Shown here piece by piece: positions 8,935 through 19,997 of a stretch of DNA of 64,000 nt. The stretch's first letter is position 1, and each line of letters starts with the position of its first letter. The translations under genes were made by a program, and so were the position numbers. Source of the DNA: Blastopirellula marina (GTDB taxonomy: Bacteria > Planctomycetota > Planctomycetia > Pirellulales > Pirellulaceae). Location: contig NZ_PUHY01000015.1 in NCBI RefSeq assembly GCF_002967765.1, positions 124,001 to 188,000 on the forward strand. The letters run 5' to 3'. The notes under the pieces were generated by a model. The model was not told where the DNA came from. It saw nothing but the letters and a program-made list of their open reading frames with translations, and searched no databases.

Positions 8935-10305
8935 ATGCCGGATCTGAAAACTTTTCTAGAAGACAATCGCCAAGCATTCATTGAATCGCTCAAAGAATTG
9001 CTCCGAATTCCTAGTGTTAGCACCGACAGCCGACATAAAGACGACGTGAAGCAAGCTGCCGACTGGGTGGCCGATCGTTTTCGGGAACTCGAATTCGAGA
9101 CGCAAGTTGTTCCAACAGAAGGGCATCCGATCGTATTTGCCCAAAGCCCCCCCGTTCCCGGCAAACCTGTCGCTTTGGTCTATGGTCATTACGACGTCCA
9201 ACCGCCAGAGCCGCTCGAGCTATGGAAGACGCCTCCTTTCGAGCCGACCGAACGAGACGGAAACATTGTTGCTCGGGGGGCAACGGATGACAAAGGGCAG
9301 ATGCTAACCCACGTTCTCGGGGCAATGGCGTGGATGAAGTCGGTTGGCGAGTTGCCGATCCAAGTTAAGTTCCTGATTGAAGGGGAAGAGGAAATTGGCA
9401 GTGCCAGTCTGCCTCCATTCATTCAAGAGAACAAAGAGTTGCTCGCTAACGATGTGGTGGTGATCAGCGATTGCTCACAATTCGCCCCGGGTCAGCCGGC
9501 GATTACCTATGGTCTTAAAGGCATTGCCTACTTCGAGTTGAAGTTGACCGGTCCAAATCGCGATCTGCACAGCGGGACGTTTGGCGGCAGTGTGCGGAAC
9601 CCGGCGAACACGCTCTGCGCGATGCTCGGTTCCCTCGTCGATCAGCACGGATGGATTCATATCCCTGGATTCTATGATGACGTGCTACCAATGACCGGCG
9701 ACGAACGGGAAAATTTTGCTGAGTTGCCATTCGATGAAGAGAAATTCAAGGAGCAGCTTGGCATTGATCAAGTTCATGGCGAAGAAGGCTACACCACGCT
9801 CGAACGTCGCTGGGCTCGCCCGACCTTGGATATCAATGGTTTAACCAGCGGGTACCAAGGAGAAGGAGCCAAGACGGTTCTGCCAGGCGTCGCCTCGGCT
9901 AAGTTCAGTTGCCGCTTGGTTCCCGATCAAGATCCTCACAAGATCGCCGAATCGTTGCGTGAACATCTCACCAAGATTTGTCCTCCTGGTATCAAGATGG
10001 AGCTAAAAGCCCATCATGGATCCCCTGGGTTTGTGGTTTCGACCGATAGCCCTTACATTCACGCAGCAAAGGCGGCGATTGAAAAGGGCTTCGGCAACGC
10101 TCCCGTTTTGATTCGAGAAGGGGGCTCAATCCCAATCTGTGCCGAGTTCGCGAAAGAGCTCGATTGCGATGTGTTGCTGTTGGGATGGGGTCTGGATGAC
10201 GATAACACCCACAGTCCTAACGAGAAGTTCAATCTCGGGGATTTCCAACGCGGCATTGAAGCCAGCGCCCAGTTGTGGGCAGAACTCGCCAAAATCACCA
10301 AGTAG
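8935..10305 (+). CDS. M20-family dipeptidase (ArgE/DapE/CPG2 superfamily)
   Basis: This is a predicted cytoplasmic zinc metallopeptidase of 456 residues acting on dipeptides or related amides. The metal-site motifs are visible: GHYDVQ at 84-89 (H85, D87), bridging Asp in GATDDKG (D118), the catalytic Glu group in EGEEEIGS (149-156), and the dimerisation-domain segment DLHSGTFGG with its conserved His. The length and the LWKTPPFEP block match the long dipeptidase group. No signal peptide is present. serS begins 24 bp downstream, so the pair is probably an operon, though the biochemical link is not obvious. Confidence 0.92.
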   Translation: MPDLKTFLEDNRQAFIESLKELLRIPSVSTDSRHKDDVKQAADWVADRFRELEFETQVVPTEGHPIVFAQSPPVPGKPVALVYGHYDVQPPEPLELWKTPPFEPTERDGNIVARGATDDKGQMLTHVLGAMAWMKSVGELPIQVKFLIEGEEEIGSASLPPFIQENKELLANDVVVISDCSQFAPGQPAITYGLKGIAYFELKLTGPNRDLHSGTFGGSVRNPANTLCAMLGSLVDQHGWIHIPGFYDDVLPMTGDERENFAELPFDEEKFKEQLGIDQVHGEEGYTTLERRWARPTLDINGLTSGYQGEGAKTVLPGVASAKFSCRLVPDQDPHKIAESLREHLTKICPPGIKMELKAHHGSPGFVVSTDSPYIHAAKAAIEKGFGNAPVLIREGGSIPICAEFAKELDCDVLLLGWGLDDDNTHSPNEKFNLGDFQRGIEASAQLWAELAKITK

Positions 10306-10329
10306 GATTCAACCTAAAAGACCTCACCC

Positions 10330-11610
<1,281 letters not shown>

Positions 11611-11688
11611 GCCTACTCAGCGAACGAACGTGTTTCTAGGCAGCGGATTCGCAATTTGGTCGTACTCCGCTGCGAAAAGGCTGTGAAG

Positions 11689-13032
11689 CTAGATCCCACG
11701 TAGTGTCCGCGTCGCGGCGATGCACATGTCTTCGCTTTCTTCCTGCGATTTCGATTCGGCAATCACCCGAACAATGGGTTCGGTGTTGCTGGCGCGGGCA
11801 ATCAGCCAGCGATCTTTCCATTTAAAGCGAAGCCCGTCGCCTTCTTGCACTTCGGCGTCTTTGTATTGGTATTTCAGGCGATCAAATCCTTCCGGAAGTT
11901 GTTCCGCGTCCATTTCGACTTTGTGCTTTACGATCTCATAGCGGGGCAGGGCGTCGGCTAGCTTGCTGATTGACTTTTTCTTCTTCGTCATCAACTCCAG
12001 GATGTTGGCCATTCCAACGAAGCTATCACGGATGTAGCCAACTTGAGGATCAATCGGACCTCCATTTCCTTCGCCGCCGAAGACCGCATCACGAAACATC
12101 ATTTCCTGCGTCACGTTCGCTTCGCCCACTGCTGAGCGATAAACAGGACATTTGAATTCCGCGGCGACGTCTTCGTTCATTCGGCTCGTAGCGCCGTTGA
12201 TGACGACGGCCCCTTTCCGCTTGGAAAGAACGTTTTGCAGGCAGAGTGCCACCGTGTACTCTTCGCCAATGTAGCGGCCGTTCTCATCGATCACCGCTAG
12301 GCGATCCGCATCTGGATCTTGACAGAAGGCGATTTGAACACGCGTATCGCGAACGCGATCGGCAATCGTCTGCAGATTCTCTGCGGTTGGTTCGGGTGCG
12401 TGGAGGAATTCGCCGTTAGGATCACCTCCGAGAACTTCCACCTCGCAGCCCAAAGCCTCCAATAGCTTGACACCAACAATGCTGCCGGAACCACCATTCG
12501 AGTCGAGCAGAACTCGGTACTTCTTTTTCTGAATCGGGCCAGGTGTGATCGTCTCGAGCACCTTCTTGATGTGCTCGCTGGTGGTATCCTCGCAAGTTGT
12601 TGTTGAGCCGATTTCGTCCCAGGGAGCCCAGGTCGTGGGCTGCTCTTCGTAAGCAGCTTTGATTTGAGCTCCCTTTTCAGCGGAGACAACCCGTCCGTCC
12701 GCACCCATCAGCTTCAGGCCATTGTATTCCGGGGGATTGTGGCTGGCCGAGATCTGAATCGCGCCCATACTACGATGTTGTCGCAACAACACACCAACCG
12801 TCGGGGTCGCGGCGATTCCGGCGTCGATTACATCGCGTCCTAGCAGATTGATTGTTCCTTTAACGATGTCTCCCAGGGCAGTTCCACTGGGACGGCCGTC
12901 ACGCGACAGCAGAATGCTTCCTTCCGGCAATTGCTCCACAAACGCGGCAACGTAGCGGCTGATGGTATCGGGTGAGAGGCTTAATCCTAAAATTCCGCGC
13001 AATCCGGAAACGCTGATGATCGGGTCTTGCAT
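11689..13032 (-). CDS. glmM: Phosphoglucosamine mutase-like phosphohexomutase
   Basis: This alpha-D-phosphohexomutase interconverts hexose 6- and 1-phosphates, most likely glucosamine phosphates for UDP-GlcNAc synthesis. From ATG 13032 it has 447 residues. The phosphoserine loop ISASHNPPEYNG places the catalytic Ser at 97, the metal loop DPDADR at 239-244, the sugar-specificity loop reads GGEGNGG, and the phosphate-binding loop is RASNTEPIVRV. The GEGNGG loop is closer to the archaeal-type GlmM/PMM group than to the bacterial GEQSGH form, so a phosphomannomutase role is possible. An upstream ATG at 13101 would add 23 residues before the conserved start and is rejected. A second mutase is transcribed divergently. 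Confidence 0.85.
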   Translation of the reverse strand: MQDPIISVSGLRGILGLSLSPDTISRYVAAFVEQLPEGSILLSRDGRPSGTALGDIVKGTINLLGRDVIDAGIAATPTVGVLLRQHRSMGAIQISASHNPPEYNGLKLMGADGRVVSAEKGAQIKAAYEEQPTTWAPWDEIGSTTTCEDTTSEHIKKVLETITPGPIQKKKYRVLLDSNGGSGSIVGVKLLEALGCEVEVLGGDPNGEFLHAPEPTAENLQTIADRVRDTRVQIAFCQDPDADRLAVIDENGRYIGEEYTVALCLQNVLSKRKGAVVINGATSRMNEDVAAEFKCPVYRSAVGEANVTQEMMFRDAVFGGEGNGGPIDPQVGYIRDSFVGMANILELMTKKKKSISKLADALPRYEIVKHKVEMDAEQLPEGFDRLKYQYKDAEVQEGDGLRFKWKDRWLIARASNTEPIVRVIAESKSQEESEDMCIAATRTLRGI

Positions 13033-13244
13033 CGTTGTCTTGTGGGTTCGGCTTAGGTTGCTGGGATCCAGTATCAATCGAGCTTCAATACTATAAAACA
13101 AATTGTGCCGTTCTGCCGTGATCGTTTTGATCGGTACTTCGCGAAAGTAAAGAAATCACAACACGGTCGTTGGCCTAATTGATGATCGCCGGGGTGTTGC
13201 CTTAAAATCGGGCAATTCCGGCAGTCTTTCCTATGGGGACAACT

Positions 13245-15062
13245 ATGAGCGGCAGTAATATCGATACGAAATCACTTCTGGAGCAGGTCCAGCAAGCCAC
13301 CGCGGACGGTAAGATCACGGCCACCGCCGCAGAGAACATCGAGATCTGGCTCACCGAAGATCGCTATGCCCGCTATGCCGAGCAGGTCGCCGAGCACATT
13401 ACCTCTGGTAAGTGGAAAGAACTGGACGACGCCTTCTGGACGATTATCCCCTTCGGTACGGGGGGGCGTCGTGGCAAGATGTATCCTATCGGGTCGAACG
13501 CGATCAACGAACGAACGATCGGCGAAAGTGCCCAAGGCTTGGCGGAATACGTCAAGGAAACTGTTAGTGGTGATCTTTCATGTGCGATTGCCTACGACAC
13601 CCGCCACCGATCGCGCGAGTTCGCAGAACTGTGTGCTCGTATTTTGGTTTCCAACGGCTTCACCGTTTACTTCCTGGACGACTATCGCAGCACGCCTGAG
13701 CTTTCGTTCCTGGTCCGCTACAAGAAGTGCTCGTGCGGCATCATGGTGACGGCCAGCCACAACCCACCGAGCGATAACGCCGTCAAGGTTTACTGGTCGA
13801 CCGGTGGTCAAGTGATGCCACCTCACGACAAACAGATCATCGACCGCGTGATGAACGTGCAAGAGATCCCGTTGGGCGTTGAATTCGATTCGGCCGTAGC
13901 GGACGGTAAAGTCGTGATCTGCACCGCGGAAACGGATGATGCGTTCATCAACGCCGTGAAACAGCAGAAGTTTGATGGGCCTCGCGATTTGAAGATTCTA
14001 TACTCGCCACTTCACGGGGTAGGGGCTTCGGCTGTGATGCCTGCTTTGGCCGCGGACAACTTCACGGATGTCTCGATCTTTGGTCCACACAAGGAACCAA
14101 GTGGCGATTTCCCGAACGTTCCTGGACATGTTTCGAATCCAGAAAATCCTGCCGTATTTGATGCCATCATCGAGCAAGCCAAGACCGACGGCAGCGAACT
14201 GATTCTAGCAACCGACCCGGACTGCGATCGCGTTGGTTGTGCCGCCCCCAAGACAATGGACGTCACTGGCGAGTGGGGCACGTTTACCGGTAACCAAATT
14301 GGCGTACTTCTGGCCGATCACGTTCTTTCCGAACGAAAGAAAGGTGGTGGACTAACGCCGGAACATTACGTCGTGAAGACGTTGGTTACCACCGAAATGG
14401 TTCGCCGTATTGCCGACAGCTACAACGTCCGTACTTGCGGCAATCTTCAGGTTGGCTTCAAGTGGATCGGTGGCACGATGGATGCTGAAGGCCCCGATAA
14501 GTTCCTGTTTGGTTGCGAAGAGTCGCACGGCTACCTGGTCGGGCAGTATGCTCGTGACAAGGATGCTGCGGTTGCTGCGATGTTACTCGCAGAACTCGCT
14601 GCCAACTGCAAGAAGGAAGGCAAGTCGCTGCATGAGAAACTAGAATCGCTGTGGTGGCAACATGGCTACCACGCCGAACGTCTTCTCAACCAGAAAATGC
14701 CTGGCAGTGAAGGGATGGCCAACATGCAGAAGTTGATGGCCAAGTTCCGTGAAACTCCACCGGAATCGGTCGGTGGTTTGAAGTTGACGGCCGTTCGTGA
14801 TTACCAGAACGACGTGATTAAGACGCCTGACGGAAAGAGCTCGCCACTCAACGGACCAAAGGGGAACATGGTGATCCTCGACCTGGAAGACGACAACTAC
14901 GTGGCCGTTCGTCCCTCCGGTACCGAGCCGAAAGTCAAATTCTACATGTTCAGCTACGTGCCGGCCGAGCAGCTTTCGCTTTTAGAGGCGGCCCAGGAAG
15001 AGATGGAAGCCCGACTTGATGCCTTCGAGAAGGATCTGGTCGCCTTCGCGGATAGCATTTAA
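13245..15062 (+). CDS. Phospho-sugar mutase (alpha-phosphoglucomutase PgcA type)
   Basis: This is a large phosphohexomutase, probably interconverting glucose 1- and 6-phosphate. From the ATG at 13245 it has 605 residues; the ATG at 13233 would add four, but GGGGA just before 13245 suits the later start. The catalytic Ser171 is in TASHNPPSDN, the metal loop DPDCDR is at 324-329, the specificity loop is GCEESHG and the phosphate loop is RPSGTEPKVKFY. An N-terminal extension of about 60 residues precedes the catalytic domain, as in the PgcA group. It is followed by a strong terminator and lies divergent to the GlmM-like gene. Confidence 0.9.
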   Translation: MSGSNIDTKSLLEQVQQATADGKITATAAENIEIWLTEDRYARYAEQVAEHITSGKWKELDDAFWTIIPFGTGGRRGKMYPIGSNAINERTIGESAQGLAEYVKETVSGDLSCAIAYDTRHRSREFAELCARILVSNGFTVYFLDDYRSTPELSFLVRYKKCSCGIMVTASHNPPSDNAVKVYWSTGGQVMPPHDKQIIDRVMNVQEIPLGVEFDSAVADGKVVICTAETDDAFINAVKQQKFDGPRDLKILYSPLHGVGASAVMPALAADNFTDVSIFGPHKEPSGDFPNVPGHVSNPENPAVFDAIIEQAKTDGSELILATDPDCDRVGCAAPKTMDVTGEWGTFTGNQIGVLLADHVLSERKKGGGLTPEHYVVKTLVTTEMVRRIADSYNVRTCGNLQVGFKWIGGTMDAEGPDKFLFGCEESHGYLVGQYARDKDAAVAAMLLAELAANCKKEGKSLHEKLESLWWQHGYHAERLLNQKMPGSEGMANMQKLMAKFRETPPESVGGLKLTAVRDYQNDVIKTPDGKSSPLNGPKGNMVILDLEDDNYVAVRPSGTEPKVKFYMFSYVPAEQLSLLEAAQEEMEARLDAFEKDLVAFADSI

Positions 15063-15096
15063 CGTTTGATGCTTAGCATTCTCCGATTTAATCGAG

Positions 15097-15135
15097 AAAG
15101 CCCCTTCCTCGAAGTCCGAGGAAGGGGCTTTTTGT
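15097..15135 (+). terminator. Strong terminator after the phospho-sugar mutase gene
   Basis: A perfect 15-bp stem (15097-15111 with 15117-15131) with a 5-base loop ends in a T-rich tail on the plus strand. The convergent sulfatase gene ends at 15168, so the hairpin may also end that transcript, although the minus-strand tail is poorer in T. Confidence 0.9.
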
Positions 15136-15167
15136 TATTCGAACGTTCTTTTCGCTTCGATCGCATC

Positions 15168-16742
15168 CTAATTCGTACCGGCTGCTTTTGGCAGCGGAGG
15201 AGCATCGTAGAATTCGCGAAGGCGAAAATATTCTTTGGTAAGCGAATCCCGAATCTCTTTTGCGGCAGGATCTTCGTAGATACTGACCATCTCTTGGGGA
15301 TCTTTTTCGAGATCGAACATATTCCACTCGTTGCTTACGGGAAAGTGGATGAGCTTGTAGCGGTCGGTTCGAACGCCGAAGTGTTGTGGTACCGCATGTT
15401 CGCCTAGTTCGTAGTAGGCGTAATAAAGCGAATCACGCCAATCGACGTCTTCTCCTTTTAGGATTGGAACAAGCGAACGTCCTTGAATCTCCGCGGGAAT
15501 ATCTTCGCCGGCTGCTTCCAAGAGTGTCGGGGCGTAATCGATGTTCTGCACCATTTGTTCTGGTTCCGAATTCGGCTTGGTCACACCCGGCCAGCGGACA
15601 ATCAGTGGCATTTGGAAAGACTCCTCAAACATCCAGCGTTTGTCATACCAGCCATGTTCGCCGAGGTAGAAGCCTTGGTCGGAAGAGTAGATCACGATGG
15701 TGTTTTCGGCCAAGTCATTATCGTCAAGATATTTGAGCATCCGCCCGACACTTTCATCTACCGCTTTCACGGCACCCAAGTAGTCCCGCATGTAACGACG
15801 GTACTTCCAGCGAACGAGATCTTTGTGGGTAAGTTTTCCCTCCTGGAACTCCTTGAGGAACGCCTGATTCTGTGGACCGAAGTGAGCGTCCCAGGCTGCC
15901 TTTTGCTCGGCATTCATTCGGTTGTATTCTGGAGTGCCGTATCGATCAGGGGCTGGTAGCACAACATCACCTCGTTCATCCTTACGAACCTTCAGATCGT
16001 ACGCCCAATCCATGTAGCGATCGATTTCCATTTCGTTGGTTGCGAGTGTCTTGCTGCGGTTCGCGTAGTCGTCAAACAGAGTGTCAGGCTCTGGGATCTC
16101 AACGCTGTCGAACGCATCGAGATGCCGCAGTGGCGGCGCGAAGGTTCGATGCGGCGCTTTATGTTGGCACATCAGGAAGAATGGTTTTGACTTATCTCGC
16201 CCGTCAAGCCAATCGATCGACTTGTCAGTAATCAGGTCAGTTACGTAACCATCGAAGCGTTTGGTGGTACCGTCTTGCTGGATGAACGCCGGATTGTAAT
16301 AGTTTCCCTGGCCAGGCAAGACTTCCCAGTGATCGAATCCTTGTGGATCGGTCATCAAGTGCCATTTGCCGATGATTGCCGTGTTATATCCTGCCGCGTG
16401 AAGAGCTTTCGACAATGTCCACTGAGACTGATCGAAACCCTTGCCCGTGTTTCGCATGAATCCGTTCTTGTGGCTATGTTTGCCAGTCAGAATTGTGGCT
16501 CGCGAGGGGCCGCAGATGGAATTCGCGCAGAATGAATTGCGAAACAACATTCCTTCCTGGGCAAGTCGGTCAATGTTCGGTGTCGGTGCGACATCGGCAA
16601 GATTGCTACCGTATGCTGAGATCGCATTGATGGCGTGATCGTCTGAGAAAAGAAACAGGATGTTGGGGCGTTTTGCCGAATCTTCCGCACGCGCCGTGGC
16701 ACAGCAGAGTAACGCGAGGATTACGATGGACGATCGAAACAT
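15168..16742 (-). CDS. Exported type I sulfatase
   Basis: This is a predicted periplasmic or secreted sulfate-ester hydrolase of 524 residues. A signal peptide spans residues 1-19 (cleavage after ARA). The formylglycine motif is C77-G-P-S-R81, the Cys-type signature oxidised by formylglycine-generating enzyme. Metal ligands D34/D35 are in LFSDDH, and SSDQGFYLGEHGWYDKR carries the second Asp and conserved His/Lys. The family is greatly expanded in planctomycetes for breakdown of sulfated algal polysaccharides and choline or iduronate esters. The substrate is not predictable here. No formylglycine-generating enzyme or carbohydrate-uptake genes are adjacent. Confidence 0.93.
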   Translation of the reverse strand: MFRSSIVILALLCCATARAEDSAKRPNILFLFSDDHAINAISAYGSNLADVAPTPNIDRLAQEGMLFRNSFCANSICGPSRATILTGKHSHKNGFMRNTGKGFDQSQWTLSKALHAAGYNTAIIGKWHLMTDPQGFDHWEVLPGQGNYYNPAFIQQDGTTKRFDGYVTDLITDKSIDWLDGRDKSKPFFLMCQHKAPHRTFAPPLRHLDAFDSVEIPEPDTLFDDYANRSKTLATNEMEIDRYMDWAYDLKVRKDERGDVVLPAPDRYGTPEYNRMNAEQKAAWDAHFGPQNQAFLKEFQEGKLTHKDLVRWKYRRYMRDYLGAVKAVDESVGRMLKYLDDNDLAENTIVIYSSDQGFYLGEHGWYDKRWMFEESFQMPLIVRWPGVTKPNSEPEQMVQNIDYAPTLLEAAGEDIPAEIQGRSLVPILKGEDVDWRDSLYYAYYELGEHAVPQHFGVRTDRYKLIHFPVSNEWNMFDLEKDPQEMVSIYEDPAAKEIRDSLTKEYFRLREFYDAPPLPKAAGTN

Positions 16743-17024
16743 TCGTAGTAGCTACCTATCGTTGAAGAGTTTGGCGGGAAGAATAAACAGGGGAAAGCGA
16801 GAGTATTCCAAGAGCGAGCAAGTCGAGGAAGCAGTTCCCGCGGTGGACTTATTCTAATCAAGATTGCATCCATCCGCTCACGCGATTTTGATTTAGGCGG
16901 GGTGCTGTCCCCGCCTGGCGAGCGATGTTTGGAGCTGAATTTGGCTGCGGAAATCTAGATACCGCAGATGCCACCATTATGGCCAAGCTGACGACAGGAA
17001 GTTTTTGGTATTCGGAAAACTTTC

Positions 17025-18572
17025 TTACGGGGTGATGCTCAATGCTGCTCGGTAGTCGGCTACCGCTTTGAAGAAGTCCGCTTTGGCAGAGATTTCAATC
17101 AGTCGGGCATTAGTGGTCGCTTGCTCGTAAATATTGAGTTCGACCAAGTCGATGTCTCCGGCATTAAATTGAATGCGGGCTAACTTCATGGCCTCGTCTG
17201 CTAACGCAACCGTTTGCTCTGCGCGCTTGATTCGCTCCTTTGAGTTCAACAAGGCCGAGATCGAATCTTGTACCGCCGCCACGGTTTTCTCAGCCGTGTA
17301 TTGCCGCTTCAAAGAAACTTGTTGTAGTTTGGCCTGGGTCGAGGTGATCTTACCGAAAGCGGCACGTCGTTGCAGAGGGACTTCACCGAATAGTCCGACC
17401 TCTAGCTCAAACGGTGTCTTATCCCCAGTGGAACTGGTCGGGTCGCCAATATCCTTCGAGGCGTAGAGTTGTGCGTCGAGTTTGGGCAAGACAGAGTTTT
17501 CTGCTTGCTGTAGGTCGATACGGAGTTGACGGATTTGCCATTGAAGATCAGCTAATAAAGGCGATGCGGCAATTGCAGCGTCTGTGGCATCGGCTAAGTC
17601 TTCCTCCGAGGGGAGATCTTGTGGAGGAAAATCGTGTGGCAATAACGAATCGTGTGGCAATAGCGGTTCACCAGCTTCGTCGCGGAAAAAGAGCGAGAGC
17701 TTGATCGCAGCACTTTGCAGTTTCCGTTCCGCCTCGATCAGTTTCGTCTCTCGGGAAGCGATGAGCTGCTCGTTGTTGATTCGCGTAATCGATTTCAAGT
17801 CGCCCAGTTCGATCCGTTTCTGAATGTTCTGAACACGTTCGAGTGCGAGCGACAGTAGGCCTCTTTCAGCTTCGCGTGCCTGACCAGCAGCGACCCAATC
17901 CCAGTAGTAGACGGCAGCGATCTGCGAGAATTCGATCAGCTGAGCGCGAATCTCAGGTTCAACCCGCTGCTGTTCCAATTGCGACTTGAACAGCATGGCC
18001 CGACGCTGGTCGATGGCGCGATCCTTGAGCAGAGGAATCCCCACACCAGCCGCGAATTCACCACCACCGTTGGTCTTTCTCTCTCCATACCAGACGGGAA
18101 AGTTGCCGTCGCCGAGTCGGTATCCACCATACAAATATCCGCCAGAGAACAATGGCTGCTCCATGGAAACAGCTTGTCGATAAGTTTGGTAGAATCCTTC
18201 GGGCCTCGAGATCGTCGAGCCCTTTAATTTGAGGTCGAAGTCGCCCCACGCAGATATATTTTGTCCAGCAGCCACATCGCGGCTGAGATAGGCACTGGAA
18301 AGCAACGGGTACGATGCTTGAACAGCCCGCTGAACATCGAGCATGCTAAGTGGTTGAGGTTGGATTTCCTCCAAAGGAACCGTCTGCAGCATCGGCGCGG
18401 CTTCGGTCGGCGGCTGCAATTCTTCATCGTAGGCTACGGTTTCCAGCATTGCTGGAGCCGTGGCATCCGAGTGTTGCTGAGCCGCAACTTGCTTGGGGAC
18501 ATGCTCGATGTATTCCGGAGTCGTCCGGGAAGACGACTGGCAGCCAAACAAGAAGTGGGCGGAAACGAGCAT
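17025..18572 (-). CDS. TolC-family outer membrane efflux protein
   Basis: This is the outer-membrane channel of a tripartite exporter. From ATG 18572 it has 515 residues and starts MLVSAHFLFGCQSSS, a lipobox ending at Cys11, so it is probably a lipoprotein. The lack of early positive charge makes the exact start uncertain; ATG 18698 would add 42 residues and overlap hlyD by about 97 bp. The body contains two repeats of long amphipathic helices, as in TolC (AEKTVAAVQDSISALLNSKE and FNAGDIDLVELNIYEQA are family-like). It is the last gene of an ABC-HlyD-TolC operon on the minus strand. The cargo is unknown. Confidence 0.85.
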   Translation of the reverse strand: MLVSAHFLFGCQSSSRTTPEYIEHVPKQVAAQQHSDATAPAMLETVAYDEELQPPTEAAPMLQTVPLEEIQPQPLSMLDVQRAVQASYPLLSSAYLSRDVAAGQNISAWGDFDLKLKGSTISRPEGFYQTYRQAVSMEQPLFSGGYLYGGYRLGDGNFPVWYGERKTNGGGEFAAGVGIPLLKDRAIDQRRAMLFKSQLEQQRVEPEIRAQLIEFSQIAAVYYWDWVAAGQAREAERGLLSLALERVQNIQKRIELGDLKSITRINNEQLIASRETKLIEAERKLQSAAIKLSLFFRDEAGEPLLPHDSLLPHDFPPQDLPSEEDLADATDAAIAASPLLADLQWQIRQLRIDLQQAENSVLPKLDAQLYASKDIGDPTSSTGDKTPFELEVGLFGEVPLQRRAAFGKITSTQAKLQQVSLKRQYTAEKTVAAVQDSISALLNSKERIKRAEQTVALADEAMKLARIQFNAGDIDLVELNIYEQATTNARLIEISAKADFFKAVADYRAALSITP

Positions 18573-18601
18573 CGTCAATAAAGGGACGATGCCTAACCGA
18601 C

Positions 18602-19966
18602 CTACTTTGGCAACTTGATCTTCGGCTTCGTAGCATCCTTGCTGTTGGCCTTCTCGCTGCCAGCGGCCGTTGGGGGGAATCCGTTCAATTGTCGCCATAT
18701 CTCGTAGCCTAGAGGAACCTGATTCAACATTACCCAGCCGTTCGCTTGTACACCCTGCCTCAGATAACGGTCCGAGGGCCATGATGAATCGGCATCTGGT
18801 AAAACCAATACCCGGAAGTTTCCTTTTCCGTCGTCTGTTGCGTCGACACTTGCGACCTGGCCACCAAACGTGCCCACGGCTACAGAAGGCCAGCCAGCAA
18901 ATTGAACTGCGGGCCATCCCTCGAACTGTAGCCGCACATGATCTGCGGTGTGAACTAACGGAACATCATTACCGGAGACCCAAAGTTCAACGGCCCGCTG
19001 AGTGGTCTCAGGGACAATGGTGAACAAGGGATCTCCTTCCTTTAGCATCTGCCCACGTTCAAAAACGGTCACTCGATACAAGGTTCCGTCCCTTGGAGCT
19101 CTAATTTTCAAACGCTGTAACTCCGAGAGCTTGATTTGAATGTCTCGACGTTCTTTATTCGCGGTGGCGACTTGCCCCAGCGCTTCTTGTTGCATTGCTT
19201 TCGCATAGTCGACCTTGGTTTGCGCCTCACGTTCCTTTTGGATACGTTCTTTACGCTTTGCTTCCAATTCGCCTAGTGCTGCTTCTACTTCTAACTGGGC
19301 CGACAGTAAGTCGGAGTCCGCTACGTTGAGGTCCTTCTGCAGCTTCTCCAATTCCTTTTCCGATTGCAGCCCGTTCTCAAACAGCTTCTTTTGCCGTTCG
19401 AGATTAAGCTGCGCTTGTAATTTCTTGGCCTCGTATCCTTGGACCAGTTTTCGCTTGGCATCCCATTTCGCTTCGGCCGCCTCGATCAATTGATCTGCGC
19501 CAGAAACAGCAGCCGATTTTGCTTCCGTAAAATCAACCACGTTCCGTCCATACACTTCTGCCTTTACTTCAGCCGTGGCAACCTTGGCGTCTAAGTCCCG
19601 GATTGATGCTTCCAATTGGCTAACTAAGTCGGCGGCACCTGGTTCCATTTCTAGAATCAGATCCCCTCTCTTCACTTGCGATCCTTCCCGCAATTCGGGA
19701 GAGATCATTGAGACAACTCCTTTGGTCGGTGCTGTCACCGTCTGCTGGCGTTCCTGGGGAGCGTAAGCGACCACTTGGCCTGCTCCTCGTGCCGACTGCT
19801 GCCAGGGAACGAATATCATCGCAACAATGCTCAGTAGTAGCAGGACGAGGAGCATGTTTGCTAATCGCCATACCCAACGTGAAGATTGCACCAGCTTGAG
19901 TGCTGGCAAGCTATCATCCCGTAATTTCGCTCTGACCTGAGTATTCATTAAACCCGTTTTGTTCAT
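18602..19966 (-). CDS. HlyD-family membrane fusion (periplasmic adaptor) protein
   Basis: This adaptor links the inner-membrane ABC exporter to the TolC channel. From ATG 19966, placed by an excellent GGAGGAAT ribosome-binding site, it has 454 residues. One membrane span is at about 33-53. A biotinyl/lipoyl-like half follows (APTKGVVSMISPELREGSQVKRGD), then a very long coiled-coil region (about 105-290, rich in Glu, Lys, Gln, Ala), a second lipoyl half (RAPRDGTLYRV) and beta-barrel segments. The earlier in-frame ATG at 20056 lies inside the ABC gene and is rejected. The C-terminus extends about 80 residues past the barrel and ends in a Lys-rich tail. Confidence 0.92.
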   Translation of the reverse strand: MNKTGLMNTQVRAKLRDDSLPALKLVQSSRWVWRLANMLLVLLLLSIVAMIFVPWQQSARGAGQVVAYAPQERQQTVTAPTKGVVSMISPELREGSQVKRGDLILEMEPGAADLVSQLEASIRDLDAKVATAEVKAEVYGRNVVDFTEAKSAAVSGADQLIEAAEAKWDAKRKLVQGYEAKKLQAQLNLERQKKLFENGLQSEKELEKLQKDLNVADSDLLSAQLEVEAALGELEAKRKERIQKEREAQTKVDYAKAMQQEALGQVATANKERRDIQIKLSELQRLKIRAPRDGTLYRVTVFERGQMLKEGDPLFTIVPETTQRAVELWVSGNDVPLVHTADHVRLQFEGWPAVQFAGWPSVAVGTFGGQVASVDATDDGKGNFRVLVLPDADSSWPSDRYLRQGVQANGWVMLNQVPLGYEIWRQLNGFPPTAAGSEKANSKDATKPKIKLPK

Positions 19967-19970
19967 CGGA

Positions 19971-19978
19971 ATTCCTCC
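19971..19978 (-). promoter_or_regulatory. Ribosome-binding site deciding the hlyD start
   Basis: GGAGGAAT lies 4 bases upstream of ATG 19966 on the minus strand. It is a near-perfect Shine-Dalgarno and excludes the upstream ATG at 20056. Confidence 0.75.
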
Positions 19979-19997
19979 GCAAACGCCGTTAGAACGT

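Noticed and set aside
18572-18917. N-terminal extension of the TolC-family protein
   Set aside because: These codons overlap the hlyD coding end and give a sequence rich in Arg/Trp/Cys unlike any export signal; a later start is preferred.
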